Source of the DNA: Deltaproteobacteria bacterium Ga0077550
GTDB lineage: Bacteria > Myxococcota_A > Polyangia > Nannocystales > Nannocystaceae
Direction: 5' to 3'
DNA: 64,000 nucleotides
NCBI GenBank assembly: GCA_001464385.1
Contig: LNFB01000146.1
Location: 121,829-185,828 of the forward strand
The translations under genes and the position numbers were made by a program. Shown piece by piece: positions 30,973 to 40,181 of this stretch (the first letter of the stretch is position 1; every line of letters begins with the position of its first letter). The notes beneath the pieces were generated by a model, which searched no databases, was not told where the DNA came from, and worked only from the letters and a program-made list of their open reading frames with translations.

Positions 30973-31238
30973 CGGCGTCAGCCGTGGGTATCGGTCGTCG
31001 GTGGGACGCTGTCCAGGCCGGGAATTTCCGGACGATGCCGAGTCTGCGATCGGGCACGCGCATGGAACCGCCACAGAGGCGGGCCGCGGTGGATTTGGGC
31101 AGCTTGCCCAGGGCGGCGCGTCGATGTGCGCCCGGGTAGGTCGGGATCTCTCCGGTCGCGCGGCGACGGGCCCATGTCGGGTCGGGATTCAAGCCGGGCG
31201 CGCCGCGGGCGAACTGACGAGGCAGAGACCCCCGCGCC
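30973..31238. other. Divergent intergenic region
   Basis: 266 bases between two divergent starts. It must hold promoters for both directions. No confident promoter boxes, riboswitch or repeats were seen. Confidence 0.4.
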
Positions 31239-34200
31239 GTGCGATCGAACGCCCATCGTCCGCTGCTCCGCGCGCTCGTGCGTGGCCTCCCCCTGGTCGT
31301 GCTCGCGCTGTGGATGGAGCTCGGCGGCACCGCGAGCGCGCGGCTGCAGCCGTACTACGTCCTGCAGGGCATCGGCATCCACGACATCAAGCCCCGCGTG
31401 CTGTTCGTGCTCGACACCTCGGGCTCGATGTCGTGGAAGTCGCAGTCGTACGAGGATCAATGCAGCTGGAACCAGTGCGAGGCCGCAGGCGGCGCCTCGC
31501 AGAGCCGCATCTCGACGGCGCGCCGCGCGATCCGTCAGGTGGTCGACAACCTCGACGGCGCCGCGACGTTCAGCCTGATGACGTTCGGCCAGGCCCGGCC
31601 GCCGACGAGCGTCCCGGCCAAGTGCAGCAACGGCAGGCGCTTCCGGTGGTCGCAGTACCACGGCTACTTCTGGTGGGACTGGATCAACCGCTACGCCGGG
31701 TACTACGGCGCGTGGTGGTTGTGCAGCGGGTCGACCAAGCGCCCCTACGCGTACCTGCGGTGGGACCAGCTCGGCGTCGGCTCGGTGATCACGGCCGATG
31801 ATCAGGTCGGAGCCATCCCCGCGTCACCGCTGATCTCGACGACGTCGGCGAACATGCAGTCGACGACCAACGCGTCGCGCAAGGTCCAGTGGTTCCCCAA
31901 GTTCATGGGGATCCGCGCCAACCTCAACCTGACGACCGATCCCGACGGGTCGATCCTCGCCGCGACGGTCGGCGACTGGGGCAGCGACGCGCTGACCCGG
32001 ACGAGCAACGTCTGGGGCCAGGACTTCTACTACTGGCCCTACGTCGATGGGTTCGTCGGTTACTCCGCGAGCGTCGGCTACCCCGCCGAGGGCAACGCCT
32101 ACCCGCGGCTCGGCGTGGCGCAGGCGACCACGACCTACCAGGCGGCCCTGTACGCGCCGTTCTACCTCGATCTCCCCGGGACCACGCCCGCGGCGGACCG
32201 CGGCCCCGCGAGCGAGGTCGTCGCCCACGAGGCGGTGCGCTCCGCGGTCGCGCCGCTCGTCGAGGGCGGCGTCGATGCCGACGGCGGCACGCCCTGGGCC
32301 AGCGCGATCGGGACCCTCGACGGCACGCTCGTCGAGTCGAACGCGGTGTACTCCCACTCGAGCGTCTCGTCGTACCTGCGCTTCGTCGCCGAGGCCGAGA
32401 CGACCGACATCTGCGCGCCGACCGTCGCGGTGCTCGTCACCGACGGCCAACCCTCGCCCGAGACGGAGGGCGGCGCGGTGCTCCACGAGCGACTCGCGGC
32501 GCTGCGCAACGAGCTCGGGGTCAAGACCTACGTCGTCGGCTTCTTCCTCGACGCCTCGACGCTGCACGACATGGCGTGCGCGGCCGCGGGCGCCTGCTCC
32601 GGCAGCTGCAGCTCGCCGTGCGACGACACGCCCGCCGCCGACTGGGACACCTGCGCCGATCCGTCGGACCCCGAGGGCGGCTGTGCGTACCTCGCCGACT
32701 CGGCCTCGACCCTGGCGGATGCGTTGACCGCGATCGTGACCGGCGCGTTGTCGGTCGAGGTCGACAGCGGGCCGGGCACACGCATGCAGGACTTCGGCGT
32801 GGGCACGGGCGGCGCTGCGGGCAGCGGGGACATCGTGCAGACCACCACGCGCTCGTACACCGACTATCCCGGGTGGCGAGGCCACGTCGTGCGCAGCCTG
32901 TGCACCGACGACGACCCCGAGAACCCCGGCGAGCCCGCGCCGTGGTGCGTGGATCAGCCGTTCGCGGTGGCCGAGCAGCAGGAGACCTTCGGCCCGTGCC
33001 CGCAGTCGCGGACCTGGGACGCCGGCCTGTGCCTGCAGCAGACCGCGTGGACCGACCGGCGGCTCTTCACGCACGATCACGACAACACCGTGGTCCCGAT
33101 CGCGGAGGCCGACGGCAAGGCCACCGACGAGTTCATCGCGCTGCTCGCCAGCGACGGGGGCCTGAGCGCGACCGATGCCGAGGCGCACGGCGACGACATC
33201 GCGGCGTTCGTGCTCGGCCGCGACTTCCCCGACGGGTGGAAGCTGCCGGGGCTGGCCAACTCGGCGGCGGCTGTCGTGCGGCGGATCCCCAAGCTGCAGC
33301 TCAACCGGGCCCCGTCGGTGGCGATCCGCGATCCGCACTGCGGCGGGCGGCGGCTCTCGGAGGTCGACGCCGCGGGGCTGCCCGACTCGCTCGAGTCCTT
33401 CGCGCGCGCGGCCTGGAGCGCCGACGGCAAGCTCGACGAGCCCTCGACGCACTTCGCCTACCAGGAGGCGGTGCTCATCGGTGACGACCTCGGGGTCCTG
33501 CACGCGTTCCAGCTCGACAGCGGCAACGAGCTGTGGGGGCTGTTGCCGCGGTTCAGCCTGACCAGCCTCGTCGCGCAGTGGCGCAACGGCGCGGCCACGA
33601 TGGGGCAACCGCCGGCGATCGTCGATCACGGCTATGGCATCGCCGCGACCGCCAACGACGGCTGGGTCTTCGACGCCGACGCCGACAAGTGGCGCCACCT
33701 CGCGGTCCTCGGCCTCGGGGCCGGCGGCAGCGAGTTCCTCGCGCTCGACGTCTCGCACATGAGCCCGTCGTCGCCCGACGGGCCGATCGAGATCCTGTGG
33801 ACCTCGCAGGACGCCGCGCTGGCGACGACCTACGACGCGTGGCTCGGGCAGACGTGGGCGCGTCCGGCCCTCGCGTACGAGGTGCCGGGGAACACCCTGG
33901 GGCTCGAGCCGACGACCCGGTTGGTCCTCGGCTCGGGCTATCCCACGGTCGCCAGCGGTACGCGGGGACGAACGCTGGTGTACGCCGACGCGCTGACCGG
34001 CGCCGTGCTCGAGCACGCGGTGCTGCCCGCCCCGGGCGCGACCTTCGACGCGTCGTTCGGCGCGGTCGTCGATCCCGCGGTCGCGAGCCACTGCATCTCG
34101 CGGTACTGGGGCGAGGTCCAGGAGACGTACATCGCCGATCCGTCGGGTCGCATCTTCCGGTGGGACCTCGGCGGTGCGCACCAGTCCGACGGCGGCGGCG

Positions 34201-35156
34201 CATGGAACGGCGAGGCCATTGCCTCGGTGCAGCTCAACGCATGCGAGGGCGCGGGCTCGAGCTGCATCGTGGGCGCCAAGGGCGAGCCGTTCGCGTTCGG
34301 CCCGGCCGTCAGCGCCAGCGGCCGCATCGACGGCACCCAGGGCGGCGCCAGCGGTGAGCTGCCGGCGGGCGTCGATCAGTTCTTGCTCGCGCTCGCCAGC
34401 GGCACCCCGGCCAACGACTCGATCCCGATGGCGACCTCGACGTTCCACAGCAGCCTGTATCTGCTCGTCGACGACCACTCCACGGATCACGCCGGGGGCT
34501 TCGAGATCCCGGCCGGCGCGCCGCTCGTCGATCCCGCGGCCCTCGACACGTATCCGGGGTACGCCCGCGTCGCGGTGACGGCCATCCCCCGCACGCGGAC
34601 GTTCGTGCCGTTCGCCGGGGCGCAGACCTACTCCGACGTCGGGCAGTTCTCGCGGGGGACACGACCGATTCGAGCGCCGCGCATCGAGGTGCAGGGCGTC
34701 GTCGATGCGGGCACGCTCGCGGATGCCTCGGGCCCGCACACGATCGAGGGCGTCGAGGTCCTCCGCGTCACGTACACGCTGTACGAGCCGCCGGCGGAGG
34801 CCTGCGACGAGCGCTTCCACGACGACACCAACAACATCTGGTACTCCGACGAGGGGGCGACCTACGAGGTGACGCTGCGACTGACCGCGCTCGCCGGGCA
34901 GGGCTTCGACTTCACCGAGGGCGCGGGCGACAGCGGGCCGGTGACGTTCGCCGACGGCTACGCCCCGGCGCTCACCCTCGAGTCGGTGACGCAGGTCAGC
35001 GCGGGGGCGTGCGCCGACGGGAACTGCGGGCCGCGGGTCGAGGCCGCGAGCATGCCACCGTGCGACAACAACAGCCCGCCGCAGGGCGCCGAGACGCGGG
35101 GCTTCGCGGTGCCGCTCGAGGTGCGCGAGCTGTCGGGCTTCTCGCCGGTGGAGTGA
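31239..35156 (+). CDS. Large von Willebrand A/PilY1-like surface protein
   Basis: A 1305-residue exported protein. After a signal peptide (LVVLALWMELGGTASA), a VWA domain begins with the MIDAS motif DTSGS at 59-63 and extends through a Tyr/Trp-rich insertion to VAVLVTDGQPSPE near 390. A Cys-rich section follows. The C-terminal half has a PilY1-type propeller (VLIGDDLGVLHAFQLDSGNELW, then GSGYPTVASGTRGRTLVYADA). PilY1 proteins act in type IV pilus extension and adhesion and are calcium-controlled. No pilin or other pil gene is adjacent, so it may act as an adhesin alone. The GTG start is preceded by a GAGG-type site. Confidence 0.8.
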   Translation: MRSNAHRPLLRALVRGLPLVVLALWMELGGTASARLQPYYVLQGIGIHDIKPRVLFVLDTSGSMSWKSQSYEDQCSWNQCEAAGGASQSRISTARRAIRQVVDNLDGAATFSLMTFGQARPPTSVPAKCSNGRRFRWSQYHGYFWWDWINRYAGYYGAWWLCSGSTKRPYAYLRWDQLGVGSVITADDQVGAIPASPLISTTSANMQSTTNASRKVQWFPKFMGIRANLNLTTDPDGSILAATVGDWGSDALTRTSNVWGQDFYYWPYVDGFVGYSASVGYPAEGNAYPRLGVAQATTTYQAALYAPFYLDLPGTTPAADRGPASEVVAHEAVRSAVAPLVEGGVDADGGTPWASAIGTLDGTLVESNAVYSHSSVSSYLRFVAEAETTDICAPTVAVLVTDGQPSPETEGGAVLHERLAALRNELGVKTYVVGFFLDASTLHDMACAAAGACSGSCSSPCDDTPAADWDTCADPSDPEGGCAYLADSASTLADALTAIVTGALSVEVDSGPGTRMQDFGVGTGGAAGSGDIVQTTTRSYTDYPGWRGHVVRSLCTDDDPENPGEPAPWCVDQPFAVAEQQETFGPCPQSRTWDAGLCLQQTAWTDRRLFTHDHDNTVVPIAEADGKATDEFIALLASDGGLSATDAEAHGDDIAAFVLGRDFPDGWKLPGLANSAAAVVRRIPKLQLNRAPSVAIRDPHCGGRRLSEVDAAGLPDSLESFARAAWSADGKLDEPSTHFAYQEAVLIGDDLGVLHAFQLDSGNELWGLLPRFSLTSLVAQWRNGAATMGQPPAIVDHGYGIAATANDGWVFDADADKWRHLAVLGLGAGGSEFLALDVSHMSPSSPDGPIEILWTSQDAALATTYDAWLGQTWARPALAYEVPGNTLGLEPTTRLVLGSGYPTVASGTRGRTLVYADALTGAVLEHAVLPAPGATFDASFGAVVDPAVASHCISRYWGEVQETYIADPSGRIFRWDLGGAHQSDGGGAWNGEAIASVQLNACEGAGSSCIVGAKGEPFAFGPAVSASGRIDGTQGGASGELPAGVDQFLLALASGTPANDSIPMATSTFHSSLYLLVDDHSTDHAGGFEIPAGAPLVDPAALDTYPGYARVAVTAIPRTRTFVPFAGAQTYSDVGQFSRGTRPIRAPRIEVQGVVDAGTLADASGPHTIEGVEVLRVTYTLYEPPAEACDERFHDDTNNIWYSDEGATYEVTLRLTALAGQGFDFTEGAGDSGPVTFADGYAPALTLESVTQVSAGACADGNCGPRVEAASMPPCDNNSPPQGAETRGFAVPLEVRELSGFSPVE

Positions 35157-35227
35157 CGCGCGCTGTCCCAGGTCCGGCGCGCGGGCTGTCCCTTCCGCCG
35201 TTGCGGTGCCTCCGCTAGCGTCGCGGC

Positions 35228-36661
35228 ATGTCGAAGGCACCCTGGGTGGCGGTCCACGTCAGCAGCGCCGAGCCGGGGCGTCGCGTCGGCGCCTCCGACA
35301 TCGTCGACGCGCTCGCGCAGCAGATCCGCGGCGGTCACGTGCCCCACGGCGCACGCCTGCCGCCGGTCCGCGTGCTCGAGCGGCGCCTCGGCATCTCGAA
35401 GAACACGGTGCAGGCGGCGTACGACGAGTTGGTCGCGCGCGGCCTCGTGGTGTCGCGCGAGCGCGAGGGCGTGTTCGTGGCGGTGCCGCAGGGCGACCCG
35501 GTGCCGCAACGCCGAGCGCTGCACGCGGCGCCGGTCACCTGGGCCGCGCCCCTGGTCGTGAGCGAGCCCCTGCGCGGGCTGTTCGATCTGGGCAACGTGT
35601 TCATCGATCCGCAGCTGCTCCCGCGCGAGCGCCTCGCCGAGTGCCACCGCGCGGTGCTGCGCGATGGCGGGCCGATGCCGTTCTATGACGCGCAGGGCTA
35701 CCCGCCGCTGCGCGCCGCGATCGCCGAGCGGCTCCGCGGCCGCGGCATCGAGGCCGAGGCCGACGACATCGTCGTCACCGTCGGGTCGCAGCACGCGCTC
35801 GATCTGGTCGCGCGCGCGATGGCGGGGCGCGTGGTCGCGACCGAGGACCCGGGCTACCGCTACGTGGTCCCGCTGCTGCGCTCGTTCGGTCACCGGGTCG
35901 TCGGTCTGCCGCTCGATCCGTTCGGCGGGATCGACCTCGAGGGGTGGGCCCGGATCCTCGAGCACGAGCGCCCGGCGCTGGTCTACGCCACGACGAGCTT
36001 CCACAACCCGACCGGGTACAGCTACACGAGCCACGAGATCGCCGCGCTGGTCGAGCTCTCGGCGCGGCTCGGCTGCGCGCTGATGGAGGACGACTGGGGC
36101 TCGGACATGCTGTCGGGTTCGGAGTACCGCCCGAGCCTGCGCGCGACGGGGGGACGAGGCGTGCTGTACCTGAACTCGTTCACCAAGAAGCTGCTGCCGA
36201 GCCTGCGCCTCGGCTTCGTGCTCGCCGACGCGGCCGCCATCCCCGCGCTGGTCGGGGCCAAGCGCGCCAGCGTGCTCGGGGGCAACCTCGTCTCCGAGAT
36301 GGCGCTGTGCGAATTCCTCGAGCGCGGCTACTACGACACGCACCTCGCGACGCTGCAGGTGGAGCTCGACGCGCGCTATCAGGCCTGCCTCGACGTGCTG
36401 CGCGCGTCGATGCCCGCCTTGGTGCGGTGGACCACCCCGGGCGGCGGGCCGACGCTGTGGTTGGATCTACCGCGCAGCGTCGATCTCGCGGCGCTGCGCG
36501 GGCGGATGGTGAATCGTGGGATCGCGATCGAGGCCGGCGCGAGCAACTTCCTCGGCGAGCCCACGCTGCACGGGTTCCGCATCGGGTACGCGCGCCACCC
36601 GATCGACGCGCTCGCGCGGGCGCTCGAGGCCCTCGCCGCCGAGGTCGGAGCGATGCTGTGA
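35228..36661 (+). CDS. MocR/PdxR-type transcriptional regulator
   Basis: A 477-residue GntR-MocR protein. An N-terminal winged helix (LPPVRVLERRLGISKNTVQAAYDELVARG) precedes a fold-type I aminotransferase-like domain with HNPTGYSY and the PLP lysine region NSFTKKLLPSLRLGF. PdxR members sense pyridoxal phosphate and control vitamin B6 genes. The next gene is pdxH, which strongly suggests this role. The stop lies inside the first of three 17-bp repeats that also carry the pdxH start signals. Confidence 0.88.
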   Translation: MSKAPWVAVHVSSAEPGRRVGASDIVDALAQQIRGGHVPHGARLPPVRVLERRLGISKNTVQAAYDELVARGLVVSREREGVFVAVPQGDPVPQRRALHAAPVTWAAPLVVSEPLRGLFDLGNVFIDPQLLPRERLAECHRAVLRDGGPMPFYDAQGYPPLRAAIAERLRGRGIEAEADDIVVTVGSQHALDLVARAMAGRVVATEDPGYRYVVPLLRSFGHRVVGLPLDPFGGIDLEGWARILEHERPALVYATTSFHNPTGYSYTSHEIAALVELSARLGCALMEDDWGSDMLSGSEYRPSLRATGGRGVLYLNSFTKKLLPSLRLGFVLADAAAIPALVGAKRASVLGGNLVSEMALCEFLERGYYDTHLATLQVELDARYQACLDVLRASMPALVRWTTPGGGPTLWLDLPRSVDLAALRGRMVNRGIAIEAGASNFLGEPTLHGFRIGYARHPIDALARALEALAAEVGAML

Positions 36662-36697
36662 TCGGAGCGATGCTGTGATCGGAGCGATGCTGTGATC
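36647..36697 (+). repeat. Three perfect 17-bp tandem repeats at the regulator/pdxH junction
   Basis: Copies of ggagcgatgctgtgatc at 36647-36663, 36664-36680 and 36681-36697. Each has a GGAG ribosome site and a GTG overlapped by TGA (GTGA). The regulator stop is in copy 1 and the pdxH start in copy 3. Between them, copies 1 and 2 each begin a six-codon frame (MIGAML) that ends exactly at the next GTGA. Confidence 0.97.
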
Positions 36698-37267
36698 GAC
36701 GACGACGCGGGGCCGTGGTCGCAGCTGCGGACGTGGATCGACGAGGGCGGCGCGGTGCGGGGCGGCACCGACATGGTACTCGCCACCGCCGACGCCGAGG
36801 GCGTACCGTCGGCGCGGGTGGTGTCGCTGCGCGGGCTCGATGATCGCGGCCTGCGGTTCTACACGCACGATGGGAGCCGCAAGACGAGGGAACTCGCCGC
36901 GCGGCCGCGGGTCGCGATCGTGATGCACTTCGCGTCGCTGCGCCGTCAGCTCCGCGTCGAGGGCGACGTCGAGGGGCTGCCGCGCGCCGAGGTCGAGGCG
37001 TACTTCGCCACGCGGCCGCGGGCCGCCCAGCTCTCGGCGAGCGTGTCGCGGCAGGGGCAGCCGGTGTCCGGGGATCTGCGGGCGCAGGCCGAGGCCCTCG
37101 GGGCGCGGCTCGGCGCGGCACCGGTGCCGTGCCCCGACGAGTTCGTCGGCTTCCGCATCGTGCCCGCGGCGATCGAGTTCTGGCGCGGCTCCGACGACCG
37201 GCTGCACGACCGCGTGGTGTGGGTGCAGGACGGGTCGAAATGGCGTTCGGCGCGTCTTTGCCCCTGA
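36692..37267 (+). CDS. pdxH: Pyridoxamine/pyridoxine 5'-phosphate oxidase
   Basis: A 191-residue FMN enzyme making pyridoxal 5'-phosphate. It has MVLATADAEGVPSARVVSLRG, the FMN-contact FYTHDGSRKTREL, a segment starting YFATRPRAAQLSA, and the C-terminal EFWRGSDDRLHDR signature. Length is close to the ~210-residue family norm. The GTG start at 36692 lies in the third 17-bp repeat with GGAG in front. It is probably regulated by, and translationally coupled to, the upstream PdxR-like gene. Confidence 0.93.
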   Translation: MIDDDAGPWSQLRTWIDEGGAVRGGTDMVLATADAEGVPSARVVSLRGLDDRGLRFYTHDGSRKTRELAARPRVAIVMHFASLRRQLRVEGDVEGLPRAEVEAYFATRPRAAQLSASVSRQGQPVSGDLRAQAEALGARLGAAPVPCPDEFVGFRIVPAAIEFWRGSDDRLHDRVVWVQDGSKWRSARLCP

Positions 37268-37317
37268 CCGCGATCCACCGGGTGGGGCCGGCCCGTACGT
37301 GTGGGCGAGGAGCGACG

Positions 37318-38526
37318 ATGCTGGGCCAGACGCAACGGGAACCGGAATCGATGCGGGCGAGCGGTGCGGAGCGAGCTCCGGTCGCTCGGTGTCGGACGTG
37401 CGGCGCGACGGTGCGGGCGGGGTCCGGTCCGTGCTCGGACTGCGGCGCCCGGGTCGACCAGACGCGCGCGTACGTCGTCGGCGTGTCCACGCCCGAGTCG
37501 ACGCGGGTCTGCACGCCGGCCCCGGCCGACGTCGACGCGGACGCGGACGCGGAGGACAATGCCAGCGAGGTGACGCAGGTCGACGCGGTGATGCCCCGCG
37601 ACTGCGCCTTCGATGCGACGTGGCTGGCGATGATCGCCAAGGCGCAGCGATCGTCGCGCTCGGCGGCGGAGCTCGTGTGGGATTCCCTCGAGGGCGAGGA
37701 CCAGACGGCGGTGTGGTCCCCCGAGGGCGCGAGCGACACGACGTCGGCGGGGTTCGCTGCCCCGGAGGATCCAGATGCTCGCGCGGAGCTGGAGGGGGAT
37801 CCGGAGGGCGAGATGGGCGTCGAGCAGGACACCGCCCAGCACGCGATCGTGCCGCTGCGGTGGGTCGAGGCGCGAGCGGTCGCGCCCGAGCCGGGCGTGT
37901 GCACGACGTCGAAGATGCCGCCCGCCCGCGCGGCGCTCCTGCTGCGCCTCGCGCCGACGGGCTACGCGGGCTGCGGTACGCCCGTCGACGCGGCGGTCGT
38001 GCCCCGCGGTCGCGTGCTCGACGTGGGCCAGGCGTGCGCGGGCCCGTGGTCGGGCGATCCCTACCTCGACGCGCTGCACGTCCGGTTGCTCGCCGACGCC
38101 GACGGCGTCCGCGTCATCGACGACGGCTCGCGCGGCGGGGTCTGGCTGCGCCTCCAGGGCCCGCACTGGCTCCGCGACGGCGACGCCTTCCGCATCGGCG
38201 AGCAGTTCTTCGCCTTCGACGGGCCCCAGCTCGACGCGCCCGCGCGACTGCAGCTGATCGATCGCGAGCACCGCTTCGGCCCCGCGATCGCGATCGACGG
38301 CGTCACGGTGATGGGCCGCGTCGCGCCGCACGTGGTGCTGATGCACGACCCGTATGTGTCGGGCGAGCACTGTCGGATCGTGCCGGGAGACGACGGCGTG
38401 GCGCTCGAGGACCTCGGGAGCAGCAACGGCACCTGGGTGCGGATGCGCAGCGGGGATCTGATCCCGTTCGGCGGCGTGGTCGCGATCGGGCGCAGCCTCT
38501 ATCGGGTCGCCGCGGCCGAGGCGTAG
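37318..38526 (+). CDS. Zinc-ribbon protein with two FHA-like domains
   Basis: A 402-residue protein. The N-terminus holds a short zinc ribbon, CRTCG and CSDCG (residues ~24-42), then an acidic low-complexity linker. The C-terminal half has two FHA-like units. The second is clear, with GRVAP, SGEHCRIV and LGSSNGTWVR near 350-385. The first is degenerate (LHVRLLADADGVRVIDDGSRGGVWLR). FHA domains bind phosphothreonine, so this may be an adaptor for a Ser/Thr kinase pathway. No kinase is in this window. GAGGAG precedes the ATG. Confidence 0.78.
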   Translation: MLGQTQREPESMRASGAERAPVARCRTCGATVRAGSGPCSDCGARVDQTRAYVVGVSTPESTRVCTPAPADVDADADAEDNASEVTQVDAVMPRDCAFDATWLAMIAKAQRSSRSAAELVWDSLEGEDQTAVWSPEGASDTTSAGFAAPEDPDARAELEGDPEGEMGVEQDTAQHAIVPLRWVEARAVAPEPGVCTTSKMPPARAALLLRLAPTGYAGCGTPVDAAVVPRGRVLDVGQACAGPWSGDPYLDALHVRLLADADGVRVIDDGSRGGVWLRLQGPHWLRDGDAFRIGEQFFAFDGPQLDAPARLQLIDREHRFGPAIAIDGVTVMGRVAPHVVLMHDPYVSGEHCRIVPGDDGVALEDLGSSNGTWVRMRSGDLIPFGGVVAIGRSLYRVAAAEA

Positions 38527-38571
38527 GCGCGCCGACGCCGATGGGCGTCGGTTCGCGGTACGCTCGAACGA

Positions 38572-39543
38572 TTGCTCCCGGCGCTCGTCACCGCCCTGGT
38601 CGCGTCGATCGAACCAACGGTGGGGGAGCGCCTGCGCCTCGAATGGGCGGCGCCGCCGGGCTGTCCGAGCGTCGCCGAGGTCCGCGCCGCGATCGATCGC
38701 AACGTCGCAGGCGAGGGCTTCGATGCACCGTGGGAGGCGATCACGATCGAGGGATCGATCGAGTCGCGCGCGAGAGGTTGGGTGCTCCGCGTCCGCGCGG
38801 CGCTCCCCGACGGGCACGTCGAGCGTGAGCTCGGCAGCGATACATGTGCCGAGCTCGCGGACGCGGCGGGTCTGGTCATCGCGGTCGCGCTCGATCCACT
38901 CCGCATCGATCCCTCGGCGCGGCCTGTCGCCGCGCCGCCCCCGATCGTGCCGCGCCCGGCGGAGGATCGCGAGGCCGCGCCACGCCTCGAGTCCCAGGGT
39001 GGGGTCGAGCCACCTTCGCCGCGCCGAGGTCGCCCTGCGATCGATCTGCGCCTGGGCGCCCTGGCGGAGCTCGGCTCGTTCGGCACGCCCCGCGGCGGTG
39101 CGTGGCTGGGGATCGGCGTCGCGTGGCGTCGCGCTCGGCTCGACCTCGCAGGGCAATACTGGGCGCCACGCCGCCTGCGCCCCTTCGACGGCGCGCCCTC
39201 GGCCGGCGTCGCGGTCGCGCAGGGTGGCGTGTCGATCCGGGGCTGCGTCATCGCGCTGCCCGGCGCGCTGTCGCTCGCCACCTGCCTCGGGGCCGAGGCC
39301 GGCGCGGCGCGGGGCCGCGGCATCGGGCTCGCGCGCGTGAACGCCAGCTCGGCCCCGTGGGCGGCGGTGGTCCTCGGGCCCGAGCTGTCGTGGATCTCGC
39401 GCCACCGCGTCGGCCTCTGGGTCGCCGTGGACGCGATGGTGCACGTCGTGCGGCCGCGGTGGATCGTCCGCGACCTCGGGATCGGGGCGCGGACCGGACC
39501 GGTCGGCGTCCGCGTCGTCGTCGGTCCGAGCGTGCGGCTATGA
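38572..39543 (+). CDS. Probable outer-membrane protein cotranscribed with an ECF sigma factor
   Basis: A 323-residue protein, start TTG at 38572, with a weak leader (LPALVTALVASIEP). An N-terminal alpha/beta part contains CPSVAEVRAAIDRNV and two cysteines. After a Pro-rich linker, the C-terminal half is built of alternating strands rich in Gly and aromatic residues, consistent with a beta-barrel. Not recognised as a known family. Its stop overlaps the sigma-factor start (ATGA). Confidence 0.6.
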   Translation: MLPALVTALVASIEPTVGERLRLEWAAPPGCPSVAEVRAAIDRNVAGEGFDAPWEAITIEGSIESRARGWVLRVRAALPDGHVERELGSDTCAELADAAGLVIAVALDPLRIDPSARPVAAPPPIVPRPAEDREAAPRLESQGGVEPPSPRRGRPAIDLRLGALAELGSFGTPRGGAWLGIGVAWRRARLDLAGQYWAPRRLRPFDGAPSAGVAVAQGGVSIRGCVIALPGALSLATCLGAEAGAARGRGIGLARVNASSAPWAAVVLGPELSWISRHRVGLWVAVDAMVHVVRPRWIVRDLGIGARTGPVGVRVVVGPSVRL

Positions 39544-40181
39544 GCCCCGGCGACGGCGATGGAGTTCCTGTGACGAGGCCGGCGTCGGGCGGCCATGAGG
39601 GGGAGTTGTCCGCGGTCTCCAGCCTCTCGCGCGCGCCGTCGGCCGGCGCGATGTCCGAACCGACCGTGTCGGAGGACTACGCGGCGCTGTTCCGCGCCCA
39701 CTATGGGCGCGTGGTGCGGTGGTTGACGGTGCTCGGGGTCCCCGCGGCCGAGGTCGACGACGTCGCGCAGGAGGTGTTCCTCGTCGCGCATCGACGGCGC
39801 GATCAGCTGCGCGCCGACGCGTCGGTGACCGGGTGGCTGATGGGCATCAGCCGACGCGTCGGCGCGACGGCGCGGCGCACTCGCGAGCGGGCGACGGCGC
39901 GGGCGAACCACGCGACGCCGCCGCAGGAACCACCGGATCCCGAGACGGTCGCGATGCACAGCGAGGCCGCCGGCGTCCTGCAGGCCTTCCTCGCGACGTT
40001 GCCCGAGGAGCAGCGCCTGGTGTTCGTGCTCTACGAGATCGACGGGGCCAACGCGACCGAGATCGCCGAGGCCCTCGGGATCTCGGCGAACACGGTGCAT
40101 TCGCGGGTGCGGCTCATCCGCGAGAAGCTCGGTCGCCTCGTCGCCCGGCGGCGCGCCCAGGGGGAACACGACGATGGCTGA
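39540..40181 (+). CDS. ECF-type RNA polymerase sigma factor
   Basis: A 213-residue sigma-70-family factor. Region 2 includes YAALFRAHYGRVVRWL and DDVAQEVFLVAHRRRDQL. Region 4 includes LPEEQRLVFVLYEIDG and the helix-turn-helix ATEIAEALGISANTVHSRV. It has a ~45-residue N-terminal extension. An alternative start is the ATG at 39651 (MSEPTVSEDY). It overlaps the genes on both sides. Confidence 0.92.
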   Translation: MSPGDGDGVPVTRPASGGHEGELSAVSSLSRAPSAGAMSEPTVSEDYAALFRAHYGRVVRWLTVLGVPAAEVDDVAQEVFLVAHRRRDQLRADASVTGWLMGISRRVGATARRTRERATARANHATPPQEPPDPETVAMHSEAAGVLQAFLATLPEEQRLVFVLYEIDGANATEIAEALGISANTVHSRVRLIREKLGRLVARRRAQGEHDDG

